From the NCBI GenBank assembly GCA_030617585.1, contig JAUWVD010000003.1:1-20679 (forward strand): a stretch of 20,679 bases of DNA. The letters run 5' to 3'. Of this stretch, positions 1 to 7,130 are shown in pieces. The notes beneath the pieces were generated by a model. That model was not told the origin of the DNA, did not search any database, and saw only the letters and a list, made by a program, of their open reading frames with translations. Positions within the stretch are counted from its first letter, which is position 1; the number at the start of each line of letters is the position of its first letter. This DNA is from Candidatus Methanophagales archaeon. Lineage in GTDB: Archaea > Halobacteriota > Syntropharchaeia > Alkanophagales > Methanospirareceae. The position numbers and the translations under genes are program-made.

Positions 1-2154
1 TCAATCCAGGCAGTAATAAACATGGCAAATCCCGGTGATACTATCATTGTGCACAATGGCACATACACCGAAAATGTGGTTGTGAACAGATCAAATATAA
101 CATTACGTTCGGCTAACGGATCCGCAGTTACTATCGTGCAGTCAAACAGAACAGACAGGCATGTATTCAACATAACAGACCAGAATAACGTTACGCTAGA
201 GGGGTTTACTATAACAGATGCAAGTGCTACACTAAACACGACCAAGAATGACAAAGTTCATAGTCACGCTATATCCGCCCTAGTACTACCACCGCAATAT
301 CAAAAAGGGTCTATCCGTGTCACTTCAGAACCATCCGGAGCAACGATAGGATTAGAGACCCCAGACGGGCCGCTTGTTGGTCCAATATTTAGAACACCCT
401 ATACGTTTGATAAAGTATCCGTGGGCTACTCTACAATCACACTTTCTCTTGAGGGTTATTATGACTGGTCTGATACAGTGCAGGTACATGTAGACCAAAC
501 AACATATGTAAATGCACAATTGAAACCAAAGCACAAGCCAACTCCGACACCACCAGCAACGGGGGCTATCGCAGTCGCGTCCATACCATCAGGTGCTTCG
601 ATTTGCTTAGATGGTCAATGCTGGGGTATGTTGACTAAAACACCAGCCACGATACCAGGTGTAGAGTTCGGGTACCATACAGTTGAACTTTATCTTGCAG
701 GATATGAGAAATGGACGAAAGAGGTAGAGTTAACTGACGGAACTTTGCATGTATCTGCAACACTGACTCCGACACCGACACCAGTACCAACACCAACAAC
801 CGGGGCTATTAGAATTGAATCGTCACCATCAGGCGCAACGGTAGAATTAGATGGCCAAACATTTGTCGGACCCATATCGGCAACGCCAGCTACGATCCCT
901 GATTTGGCTCCCGGCAGCCACACAGTAAAACTCTATCTTCAGGGCTATTATGACTGGGGACCGACAGCGGTACCTGTAACTGCTGGTGAAACTACACCGA
1001 TACATGCAACTATGATCCCGAAACCAACACCTACACCTACACCACCGCCACCAACAACCGGGACTATCACAGTACATTCATCACCATCAGGAGCGAGGAT
1101 AATTTTGGATTGCTATATTGGCCCGCCCGTAACAACACCACACACGTTTCCTAAGGTATCTCCGGGCCAACATAACCTAAAACTCACTCTTGATGGCTAT
1201 TATGATTGGCCAACAAACGTGGATGTAGAGGCAGGACACACAGCGTACGTATATGCACCTTTGAAGCCGATTCCTACAACTGGCACGATTACCGTATTCT
1301 CTTCACCACCTGGTGCAGATATATACTTGGATAATAAATACGTAGGAAGAACAATATATACAATTACTGGTGTAGCCCCCGGCTACCATACGTTAAAACT
1401 CTGTCTTGCTGGCTATCGTGATTGGCCGACAACTGTACTTGTAACCGCTGGTGAAACTAAAACTGTACCAGCAACATTGACTCCGATTCCTGCAACAGGT
1501 GCTATATCAGTCAATTCTGAACCACCAGGTGCAAATATAGGTTTAGATGGCATACCTATAAACGCACTAACTCCCTACACGATACCTAATGTGGCGGCCG
1601 GCACCCATATACTTGTGATCGCACTTAAGGGCTATCTGGATTGGTCGGCGAATGTGCAGGTAGTACCAGGTAAAACAGCAGAGGTAGATGCACCATTGAT
1701 CCATCGTCCTATCCGAGCAGGCATATACATGAACAATGCAAGCAATTGTGTGATTATCAGCAATAGAATAGTGAACATTACAACCACAGTAAACTATAGC
1801 GCAGTCGGCATCGCCATTTATAACTCGTCAGGAAATGCGATACAGAATGGCGCGATATTAAACTGTGGCCAGGGAATATGGATTACTTCGGGCAGTGCGA
1901 ACAGAATAGAAGGGAATAAAATTCGGAACAACTCTATCGACGGTACGGGAGTTCGGTTAGAAAGCGGTGTTATGAATACTGGGATACATGAGAACTGCTT
2001 CATTGATAATGTGCCACAAGCATGGGATGACGGAACGTATAACAACTGGGTGAGTAATTTCTGGTCGCAACCGCCGGGTGGAACGGGCAACTACACTATA
2101 CCAGGCGCTGCCGGTAGTGCAGACACGGGTCATCTGGACGTGTGCCCTCTGTGA
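1..2154 (+). CDS. Surface beta-helix (NosD/periplasmic copper-binding-like) protein with six PEGA domains, 5' partial
   Basis: The reading frame is open from base 1. The residues before the first Met (SIQAVIN) join to MANPGDTIIVHNGTYTENV, the usual opening of NosD-type right-handed beta-helix repeats, so the ATG at 22 is internal and the true start and any signal peptide lie upstream of the window. Counting from that Met, residues 1-95 are beta-helix, about 96-563 are six PEGA domains joined by Pro-Thr linkers, and 564-710 return to beta-helix rungs with N-x-I-x-N patterns (GNAIQNG, NRIEGNKIRNN). The protein is rich in Asn, Thr and Ser, as expected for an exported, possibly glycosylated archaeal surface protein. 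It has no C-terminal anchor and ends in LDVCPL. PEGA domains are known from archaeal and bacterial surface proteins; the ligand is unknown. The family assignment is firm, the adhesion or cell-envelope role is inferred. Confidence 0.85.
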   Translation, partial: SIQAVINMANPGDTIIVHNGTYTENVVVNRSNITLRSANGSAVTIVQSNRTDRHVFNITDQNNVTLEGFTITDASATLNTTKNDKVHSHAISALVLPPQYQKGSIRVTSEPSGATIGLETPDGPLVGPIFRTPYTFDKVSVGYSTITLSLEGYYDWSDTVQVHVDQTTYVNAQLKPKHKPTPTPPATGAIAVASIPSGASICLDGQCWGMLTKTPATIPGVEFGYHTVELYLAGYEKWTKEVELTDGTLHVSATLTPTPTPVPTPTTGAIRIESSPSGATVELDGQTFVGPISATPATIPDLAPGSHTVKLYLQGYYDWGPTAVPVTAGETTPIHATMIPKPTPTPTPPPPTTGTITVHSSPSGARIILDCYIGPPVTTPHTFPKVSPGQHNLKLTLDGYYDWPTNVDVEAGHTAYVYAPLKPIPTTGTITVFSSPPGADIYLDNKYVGRTIYTITGVAPGYHTLKLCLAGYRDWPTTVLVTAGETKTVPATLTPIPATGAISVNSEPPGANIGLDGIPINALTPYTIPNVAAGTHILVIALKGYLDWSANVQVVPGKTAEVDAPLIHRPIRAGIYMNNASNCVIISNRIVNITTTVNYSAVGIAIYNSSGNAIQNGAILNCGQGIWITSGSANRIEGNKIRNNSIDGTGVRLESGVMNTGIHENCFIDNVPQAWDDGTYNNWVSNFWSQPPGGTGNYTIPGAAGSADTGHLDVCPL
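307..1710 (+). repeat. Six tandem PEGA-domain coding repeats
   Basis: Six units of roughly 72-86 codons begin near 307, 559, 799, 1057, 1279 and 1495. Each opens with (T)G-[ST/A]-I-x-V-x-S-x-P-[SP]-GA and contains a GYxxLxLxLxGYxDW-like core. The first three are followed by long Pro-Thr linkers such as PTPTPTPPPPT; the last three have short PIPT/PIPA joints. The units are clearly diverged at nucleotide level, so this is an old domain duplication, not a recent slippage array. Confidence 0.85.
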
Positions 2155-2223
2155 TAGAACAACCGAAATGAGTATCCGTAATAACAAGAACAAAACAAGA
2201 ACTAAATAAAATAAGGAGGGGGA

Positions 2224-2325
2224 ATGGGAGAACAAATTATTTTCCTATTTCCGCCTATCACTTTTTTATTGTATATATTGTATAACTGCCTTCTATTTAA
2301 TTTCGGACACGGATTTTTTCTTTAA
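2224..2325 (+). CDS. Possible 33-residue hydrophobic small protein
   Basis: A strong Shine-Dalgarno-like run (AAGGAGGGGG, 2213-2222) lies directly before an ATG that opens 33 codons ending in TAA. GGAGG ends 4 bases before the ATG, slightly short. The peptide is rich in Phe, Leu, Ile and Tyr and has one hydrophobic span (about residues 5-26), so it could be a single-pass membrane peptide. AT-rich DNA yields hydrophobic peptides by chance, and the 3' end overlaps a repeat-family copy, so only the ribosome site argues for it. Confidence 0.25.
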   Translation: MGEQIIFLFPPITFLLYILYNCLLFNFGHGFFL

Positions 2326-2418
2326 AAAAATTTGATTCTAGGAACCCGTAAAAACACAATCATTTTTTGGGGACAGTAGCGTCTGTGTAAATCCGTGAAA
2401 TATGTGTCTTTGTATGAT
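2305..2418. repeat. 10-bp-periodic intergenic repeat, inverted pair (locus D)
   Basis: The left copy at 2305-2319 (GGACACGGATTTTTT) and the right copy at 2381-2418, read on the minus strand (TCACGGATTT then ACACAGAC), carry the same motif in opposite orientation about 60 bases apart. The same motif recurs at 6918-7063, 17021-17041 and 19961-20107. Confidence 0.45.
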
Positions 2419-2730
2419 AAATATCAAAATGGGTAAACTATTTACAGGGGGTTCCCTAAAATCTTGAGTCATCATGCTCTGATGAGTGTGTAAAGGATAG
2501 AAAGTTGATATTGCGTATATTACATCCGCTGCAGGATGGCGATCGGAACACAGGACACATAAATAAATGCTGCTTTAAATTCTGCCATATGCAACCCAAC
2601 TGGCAGGACTGCTGCTGTCTTTTCGCTCTACTCGCCTAGAAAATCCCGCTAATAAAAAGAAAAAGGGGAAAATTTTGGTGTTTTTAGATACCTGTATATT
2701 GTACCACATCCATCAGTTGGGCATTTTAGC

Positions 2731-4017
2731 TTAGCACCCACACCGAAGTAGTGGTGTGCCTGCGATTGGTGGTTGGCCCTCCGTCAAATATACCACTAAT
2801 GTCATATCTACTGCGTTACATCTTCTTTCTTTGCCATCGCTATCTGTTACCTCTAAACACACGGTATAATTGCCTGGCGACTGGTACGTATGATTAGTTA
2901 TCTCTCCTGTCCCCTTTGTTCCGTCTCCAAAGCTCCATTTGTACGATAATATAGCGGCGTTTGGATCAAAAGTCCGAGAAGAAGAGGCATTAAATGTGAT
3001 ACTCTGGTTAACAACCGGATTTAGTTTTAGTGGTGTGTATGTGTAGTTTGCATACGGTACAAATTCTGAGGGAGTTATTACGAGTGATTTCGCCGAGCCA
3101 TTTCTTTGCATCTCCTGATTCACATTCGTCCCATTGGCATAAACCATCGCTAATATCCTATCGTATTTGTCATATTGGCTACAATCGTCTATGTCAAACA
3201 CAACTTCTTTTTTCCCGCACAGATCATCTAAAAATGTCCTGGATTCATTCCCTTCCTCTAATATATCCCCTTCTTTCGTCTTCAATTCTGATGCGTCTAT
3301 TCCCACTAACCGTACACTTTGGATCCCCGCCATCTCCACAGGAGAGATGTATATTTTACCTTCATCGGTGATATTATCTGGTGGTATAATATGTTGAATA
3401 GCATTATATGTTATGAACTCCGTAGCTTTGGAACAAACAGGAGAAATGTGTATTGTATCGCCATCATAAACAGATTTGACTGTTCCCCTTCTCAGACCAC
3501 CTTTATCTAATGTTTGCGACCCAAATCGCCAGTCTGAGTCAGAATCGGTATCAACGCCCACTGGATGTCTTTCATAATAAAGATTATCATCATCCTCATC
3601 GTATGCTACGAGTGTTTCGTCTATTATGTTTCCTTCCGCATCTTTTAAAATAATCCGCTCACCCTTAGTATCATGTAACCACGGTTTACCGGGAACAAAG
3701 GTCAAGTAATTTTTTGGGGGTATTGAGATATTTATTACCCGAAAACTTTTTCCTCCACGGTATTCTATAGAAGATATAGTCCAGCCGCTAATGTTCACGC
3801 TATCGATTGTGGGATTGTAGAGCATAACCCACTCATATATATTGGGGAGGTATCCCGCGGGATTTTGATCGAAGGCTTGTATAACTACGTGTGTGCCTTC
3901 AGCCGAGTTTGTCATTTCGGTGTTTGTGTCATATGCCATACCAACTGCAATATCACTTACAATAATCGCCAAGCCAATAGAAATCGCCAGTATTATCCAA
4001 CCCATCTTGTTTTTCAT
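2731..4017 (-). CDS. Exported lamin-tail / SNase-fold nuclease / PKD protein
   Basis: 428 residues from the chosen ATG. Residues 6-28 are a signal peptide or N-terminal anchor. Residues 43-170 resemble a lamin-tail domain (EWVMLYNP, ISGWTISS, YERHP). Residues 178-312 are a staphylococcal-nuclease fold with all catalytic residues present: Arg236, Glu244 (VRLVGIDASE) and Arg287 (DKYDRILAMVY), plus Asp241. Residues 332-408 are a PKD domain (WSFGDGT, GNYTVCLEV). About 45 residues separate DGDT from VRLVGID, where the family usually has about 12, so there is an insert. The role is probably extracellular nucleic-acid cleavage. A GTG at 4035 lies inside the Shine-Dalgarno sequence, so ATG 4017 is preferred, though its 14-17 base spacing is long; ATG 4005 is possible. 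The 3' end may be frameshifted (see findings). Confidence 0.85.
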   Translation of the reverse strand: MKNKMGWIILAISIGLAIIVSDIAVGMAYDTNTEMTNSAEGTHVVIQAFDQNPAGYLPNIYEWVMLYNPTIDSVNISGWTISSIEYRGGKSFRVINISIPPKNYLTFVPGKPWLHDTKGERIILKDAEGNIIDETLVAYDEDDDNLYYERHPVGVDTDSDSDWRFGSQTLDKGGLRRGTVKSVYDGDTIHISPVCSKATEFITYNAIQHIIPPDNITDEGKIYISPVEMAGIQSVRLVGIDASELKTKEGDILEEGNESRTFLDDLCGKKEVVFDIDDCSQYDKYDRILAMVYANGTNVNQEMQRNGSAKSLVITPSEFVPYANYTYTPLKLNPVVNQSITFNASSSRTFDPNAAILSYKWSFGDGTKGTGEITNHTYQSPGNYTVCLEVTDSDGKERRCNAVDMTLVVYLTEGQPPIAGTPLLRCGC

Positions 4018-4075
4018 TTTTTGTTTTTGATTCACCTCCTAAAATTTTATATGAAAATAATATAATATCTTATTA
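4018..4075. promoter_or_regulatory. Compact divergent promoter region
   Basis: These 58 bases serve two divergent genes. On the plus strand TTTATATG (4046-4053) is centred about 26 bases before the ATG at 4076, with no Shine-Dalgarno sequence, which fits a leaderless transcript. On the minus strand the sequence AGGAGGTGA (4040-4032) is a near-perfect ribosome-binding site for the nuclease gene, preceded by an AT-rich TATA-like stretch near 4058-4066. The two promoters must overlap. Confidence 0.55.
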
Positions 4076-5281
4076 ATGAAAACAGTAGGGTTACTAATCC
4101 ACGGCCCCGAGGTAATAGACGAAGGCGAAGCGGAAGAGGCGATAGAAACGCTAAATGAATCGGGATTTGAGTTAGAAGCGTCCCTGGGAGGGATAACAGG
4201 TAAAACGGCAGTTATAGATGCCGATTTGCAACACATAATAGACATAAGCAGGGATAGTAAACCTTCAGAAGTAGTGTACGATTTTGTTAACAGAGGCATG
4301 GATTTTATCCTGTTGTTGAACCATGCAAAGACAGAAGAGAGCGGGTTCATGCTTGGCGAAGGCATTCTGCGGAACTTTATTGATCGCGGTGGAGCAGAGG
4401 GAAGTCTTTCATTTGTGCAACTCGAGTACAGCAACAGGATTATTATTCCATGGTTCCTGAAGCAGCGTGATATATATAGACAGCTAACAGGAATTTTTAG
4501 TGACTTTAGTGAGCGAGCGCCCTACAAGCTCGAATCGAGATGTAAAAAGGAATCAAATCTGGTCTATCGAGAGATAATGGGTGTGCATCCCGGCGAGAAA
4601 ATCGTTGTGAATGACGTTGTTGTTGGTATGTCTGCGCATGAACATACTGTTACGCTGGTTGCGAAAGAGGGCAAACTTGTAAAGATAGTGGGCGGTACGT
4701 TAATAGAACATAACCTTGAGAAACTGCCCCTTGTGGACCTGAAGGGCGCGCTGATAAAAACCGGCAGTCTAATTCGGAGGACGAAACCGAGAAGGATAAG
4801 AATAGAAAAAGTACCAAGAAAGGGAAAGAAGAAAGCATGTTTCTTCTACACCGTTGAGAACCTCTTTCCAAAGATGGTAAAGTCTGATATTGCAGTTGCG
4901 GTAGTCATCGGTGACGATACAACAAGCATTGCCGGCGATATACTGAAAAGGTTTGGTATTCCCATGATAGGCATTACAGACGGCGATGCCGATGGATTGA
5001 TCGACGGTATAAGAAGCGGTGCTTTAGAAGAATATGACAAATTCCTGCCACCTGATTCGATGATATTACGATTAAAGCCAGAAAGGGACGATATTATAGG
5101 CGAAAAAGTAAAGGCGGCGATTTTCAAAGGTGGTTACGAGATCGAACTGGAAGGCGATGTTGAGCAGCAATTGGAGGTTTTGAAGCATTGCATACTCGAT
5201 CTGGCAGATGGTGATATTATCAGCGTGTTGAGTTCTTCATCGCCAGAAGGCGAAAAGAAAATTTTAACGGAAAACGTATGA
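4076..5281 (+). CDS. DUF2117-family archaeal protein
   Basis: 401 residues. The N-terminal signatures (LLIHGPEVIDEGEAEEAI, LGGITGKTAVIDADL, ILLLNHAKTEESG) match what I know of DUF2117, an uncharacterised family conserved mainly in methanogen-related archaea. The C-terminal third (about 265-345) is an alpha/beta segment with VVIGDDTTSIAGDIL and GITDGDADGLIDGI; the acidic DGDADG run could bind a metal, as in Toprim-like folds, but that is only a resemblance. A basic stretch near residues 235-252 (RRTKPRR, PRKGKKK) suggests nucleic-acid contact. The gene is probably leaderless (TATA at 4046-4053) and followed at 90 bases by two CBS genes on the same strand. Its function is unknown. Confidence 0.75.
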   Translation: MKTVGLLIHGPEVIDEGEAEEAIETLNESGFELEASLGGITGKTAVIDADLQHIIDISRDSKPSEVVYDFVNRGMDFILLLNHAKTEESGFMLGEGILRNFIDRGGAEGSLSFVQLEYSNRIIIPWFLKQRDIYRQLTGIFSDFSERAPYKLESRCKKESNLVYREIMGVHPGEKIVVNDVVVGMSAHEHTVTLVAKEGKLVKIVGGTLIEHNLEKLPLVDLKGALIKTGSLIRRTKPRRIRIEKVPRKGKKKACFFYTVENLFPKMVKSDIAVAVVIGDDTTSIAGDILKRFGIPMIGITDGDADGLIDGIRSGALEEYDKFLPPDSMILRLKPERDDIIGEKVKAAIFKGGYEIELEGDVEQQLEVLKHCILDLADGDIISVLSSSSPEGEKKILTENV

Positions 5282-5370
5282 AACTATAATTCAATAGGCA
5301 ACATAGAGAAGAAGGGAAAAAAGATATTTATGAATGCTTAAATTAATATCACAGTGGGGAAAAAAATAAA

Positions 5371-5784
5371 ATGGAAGCAGAAATATTGGAAGTTGGAGAC
5401 GTAATGACACCTAAAGTTCTCACGGCTGATGAAGAAACGTCAGTCACTGACCTGTCAAAGGAGATGGAAATATCTGGGTTGGGAAGCATAGTGATAACAA
5501 AGTCGGGCAAGCCGGTAGGAATTGTTACTGATCGAGATATAGCAATAAAAGTTATAATGCGAGATAGAAAGGGAAGCGAAATAAAAGCAAAAGAAATTAT
5601 GTCTTCTCCTCTGGTCACTATTGAGCCAGGCGTACTACTGGAGAAGGCATGCGCGATACTGGCGGAGAATGACATAAGAAGGCTGCCAGTGATTGAAGAT
5701 GGTGAACTCAGGGGCATCATAAGTGTTAGAAACGTATTAACGAGAAACCCAACGTGTGTAACTAAATTCTATCCATTGGAATAA
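5371..5784 (+). CDS. CBS-domain pair protein 1
   Basis: 137 residues made almost entirely of two CBS motifs: the first around residues 8-66 (VMTPKVLTADEETSV, GKPVGIVTDRDI) and the second around 72-130 (IMSSPLVTIEPGV, IRRLPVIEDGELRGIISVRNVL). Stand-alone CBS pairs form a Bateman module that binds adenosine nucleotides or SAM and signals energy state to a partner; no effector domain is present here. A weak ribosome-binding site (GGGGA) lies 11 bases before the ATG, and a TATA-like ATATTTATG is near 5325. The gene is a diverged duplicate of the next one. Confidence 0.9.
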   Translation: MEAEILEVGDVMTPKVLTADEETSVTDLSKEMEISGLGSIVITKSGKPVGIVTDRDIAIKVIMRDRKGSEIKAKEIMSSPLVTIEPGVLLEKACAILAENDIRRLPVIEDGELRGIISVRNVLTRNPTCVTKFYPLE

Positions 5785-5826
5785 TCTTTTTGCAATGGGC
5801 TAGTAAAAAGAGGTGAAAGGAGAAAG

Positions 5827-6219
5827 ATGAAAGTTGAAGATATAATGAGCCGACCCATCATCACAGAGGATGTAGAAACATTTGTAACTAAAATAGCAGA
5901 GGATATGGAAGAGTTGGGAATAGGGAGTGTGGTGATAAGCGATGAAGGTAAACCCGCGGGAATAATTACTGAGCGAGACATAGCATTAAAGGTTCTACTG
6001 AAGGATAAAAGGGCGAGCGAGGTAAAAGCAAAAGAGATCATGACATCGCCTCTGGTTACCATTGAGTCAGAAGCATCTGAGGACGAGGCATGTAAGCTTG
6101 CATCAAGAAAACGAATAAAAAGGCTGGCCGTGGTTGAGGATGGCGTACTCGTAGGGATCCTGAGTATTCGGGATCTATTGACAAGGAAGCCGGAATATGT
6201 GAGGGAATTCTACTTCTAA
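5827..6219 (+). CDS. CBS-domain pair protein 2
   Basis: 130 residues, again two CBS motifs (DIMSRPIITEDVETF with PAGIITERDIALKVL; EIMTSPLVTIESEA with IKRLAVVEDGVLVGILSIRDLL). It shares long blocks with its upstream neighbour, such as VKAKEIM/IKAKEIM followed by SPLVTIE, and a matching C-terminal end (TRKPEYVREFYF versus TRNPTCVTKFYP), so the two are tandem duplicates. A good Shine-Dalgarno sequence (AAAGGAGA) stands 3 bases before the ATG, with AGGTGA further up. The 42-base gap and shared strand suggest cotranscription. The two proteins may form homo- or heterodimers; ligand and target cannot be read from the sequence. Confidence 0.9.
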   Translation: MKVEDIMSRPIITEDVETFVTKIAEDMEELGIGSVVISDEGKPAGIITERDIALKVLLKDKRASEVKAKEIMTSPLVTIESEASEDEACKLASRKRIKRLAVVEDGVLVGILSIRDLLTRKPEYVREFYF

Positions 6220-6240
6220 TTCACGAACAACTGACTTGAG

Positions 6241-6594
6241 CTACAGCAGCCCGTCCTCCATTAAGGTACTCATAGCATTCGCACAAGCGGTTGTAGCGTG
6301 CGATACCGCTCTTCCGAGTGTTGCATGCGCCTCAGTATAATCATCCCCTTCTATCTTTATTTTTACCTGCCTCAACTTCTCGTCCACAAGTGCGAATTCT
6401 TGCATCCGCGTTGCGTTCAATGCTATCCCCGTCTCAGCGGACAAGCCGTCAAAGAATGCAAAGATCGCTTTTTTCGCACCTTCTAATTCACGCCCCTCCA
6501 GCGTTTCTAGCACTGTCAGCATCTTAGAGCCGATTATCAGTGCCGATTTTATCCGCTCTGCGAATTGATAATTGATTATCTCCTTTTTTGTCAT
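6241..6594 (-). CDS. Uncharacterised small helical protein
   Basis: 117 residues that I do not recognise. The sequence looks all-helical, with no signal peptide, transmembrane span or Cys-based metal site. Notable patches are EGAKKAIFAFFDGLSAETG in the middle and a His/Ala-rich stretch (EAHATLGRAVSHATTACANA) near the C-terminus. Coding quality is good: acidic and basic residues are balanced and no rare runs occur. No clear ribosome-binding site precedes the ATG. It converges with the CBS operon at only 21 bases and is separated from purA by a long intergenic region, so context does not assign a role. Confidence 0.7.
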   Translation of the reverse strand: MTKKEIINYQFAERIKSALIIGSKMLTVLETLEGRELEGAKKAIFAFFDGLSAETGIALNATRMQEFALVDEKLRQVKIKIEGDDYTEAHATLGRAVSHATTACANAMSTLMEDGLL

Positions 6595-7130
6595 AATCCC
6601 AAATCCAACTTACCAGCTAAAAAAACTTTTTGTCTTTATTCCTTCCTGCTTGTCTCAGAATTTTTCTCAATTCATTATAATAATAGCCCCCTCCTCGCCA
6701 CATCGCATAATTGTGATACCACCTCGTAAAACCAAAAAACTTAAAAAGCTTGAATGCGAAAGTAAAAAATGGGCAAAGATGATGCAAGTGCCTGCAGGAG
6801 GTATAAAGGCATAAGGAAATAGAAAATAAATGCTCTACGCATGCAGTGTACCGATACAAACACTGCGCTTGGGTGAGATCCTTAGGAGTTTTTCATGGAT
6901 GTATAGCGAATCTTAAAAACCACGAGATTCCACAAGATTAACACAAACCTTTTTGCAAGCAAAAAGCTTTACCCAAAAACTATTTGTTTTTCTTTTAGCA
7001 CAGGTTTTCTTTTTGTAAAAAAGAAAAAGTGTTGTGTAATCTTGTGGTTTGCTAAGCAAATACGATTGAAGAACAATTTTTTTGCTCTTTTGCTAAAGCT
7101 TTTCTTTCTAAGAGAAAGTTTGTAATAACC
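6595..7130. other. Intergenic region upstream of purA, hairpin-rich
   Basis: This 536-base region holds no convincing gene. Structures seen: an inverted repeat GCAGTGT/ACACTGC (6843-6849, 6860-6866, loop 10); a palindrome CTTTTTGC-AA-GCAAAAAG (6949-6966); a hairpin TTTTCTTTTT/AAAAAGAAAA (7005-7014, 7018-7027); CTTTCT/AGAAAG (7104-7109 and 7113-7118) just before purA; and an inverted pair of the dispersed repeat (6918-6949, 7029-7063). An isolated AGGAGGT at 6796-6802 has no start codon at a usable distance. Any purA promoter must lie in the last 100 bases, but I cannot pick one TATA box. Confidence 0.5.
6918..7063. repeat. 10-bp-periodic intergenic repeat, inverted pair (locus A)
   Basis: The left copy (6918-6949) is made of 10-base units CCACGAGATT, CCACAAGATT and AACACAAACC. 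The right copy (7029-7063) is inverted and reads AACCACAAGATTACACAAC on the minus strand; beside it lies GCTAAGCAAATAC, which differs at 2 positions from the GCTATACAAATAC found next to the copy at 20056. Two A/T hairpins fill the space between. Confidence 0.55.

Larger units (their letters stand above)
2155..2730. other. Intergenic region between two convergent genes
   Basis: This 576-base AT-rich stretch separates the 3' ends of the PEGA gene and the nuclease gene. It holds a short ORF with a Shine-Dalgarno-like sequence (2224-2325), T-runs near 2314-2323 that could end transcription of the upstream gene, an inverted pair of the 10-bp-periodic repeat family (2305-2319 and 2381-2418), and a small inverted repeat TCATCA/TGATGA near 2467-2483. 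Its right end (2649-2730) encodes, in a shifted frame on the minus strand, a plausible C-terminal extension of the nuclease gene. No tRNA or long ORF is seen. Confidence 0.5.

Noticed and set aside
541..1060. CCGACACCGACACC-like linkers as a recent microsatellite
   Set aside because: They encode in-frame Pro-Thr linkers and differ between repeats; they are part of the PEGA protein.
2464..2490. C/D-box-like TGATGA elements on both strands
   Set aside because: ATGATGA on the minus strand matches a C box, but I find no CTGA D box at a fitting distance on either strand.
4018..4035. GTG start at 4035 for the surface nuclease
   Set aside because: The GTG is part of the AGGAGGTGA ribosome-binding site itself, so the ribosome could not use it with that site.
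6572..6859. Two overlapping 80-codon frames on opposite strands in the gap before purA
   Set aside because: Composition is low-complexity (Ile/Pro/Lys or Tyr/Phe rich), neither has a start signal, and they overlap each other.
6830..6916. 28-codon frame downstream of AGGAGGT (6796-6802)
   Set aside because: The ATG is 28 bases from the Shine-Dalgarno-like sequence, too far for initiation, and the peptide runs into a repeat copy.
6918..7063. The periodic 10-base motif as a CRISPR array
   Set aside because: The units are contiguous, with no unique spacers and only two or three per copy.
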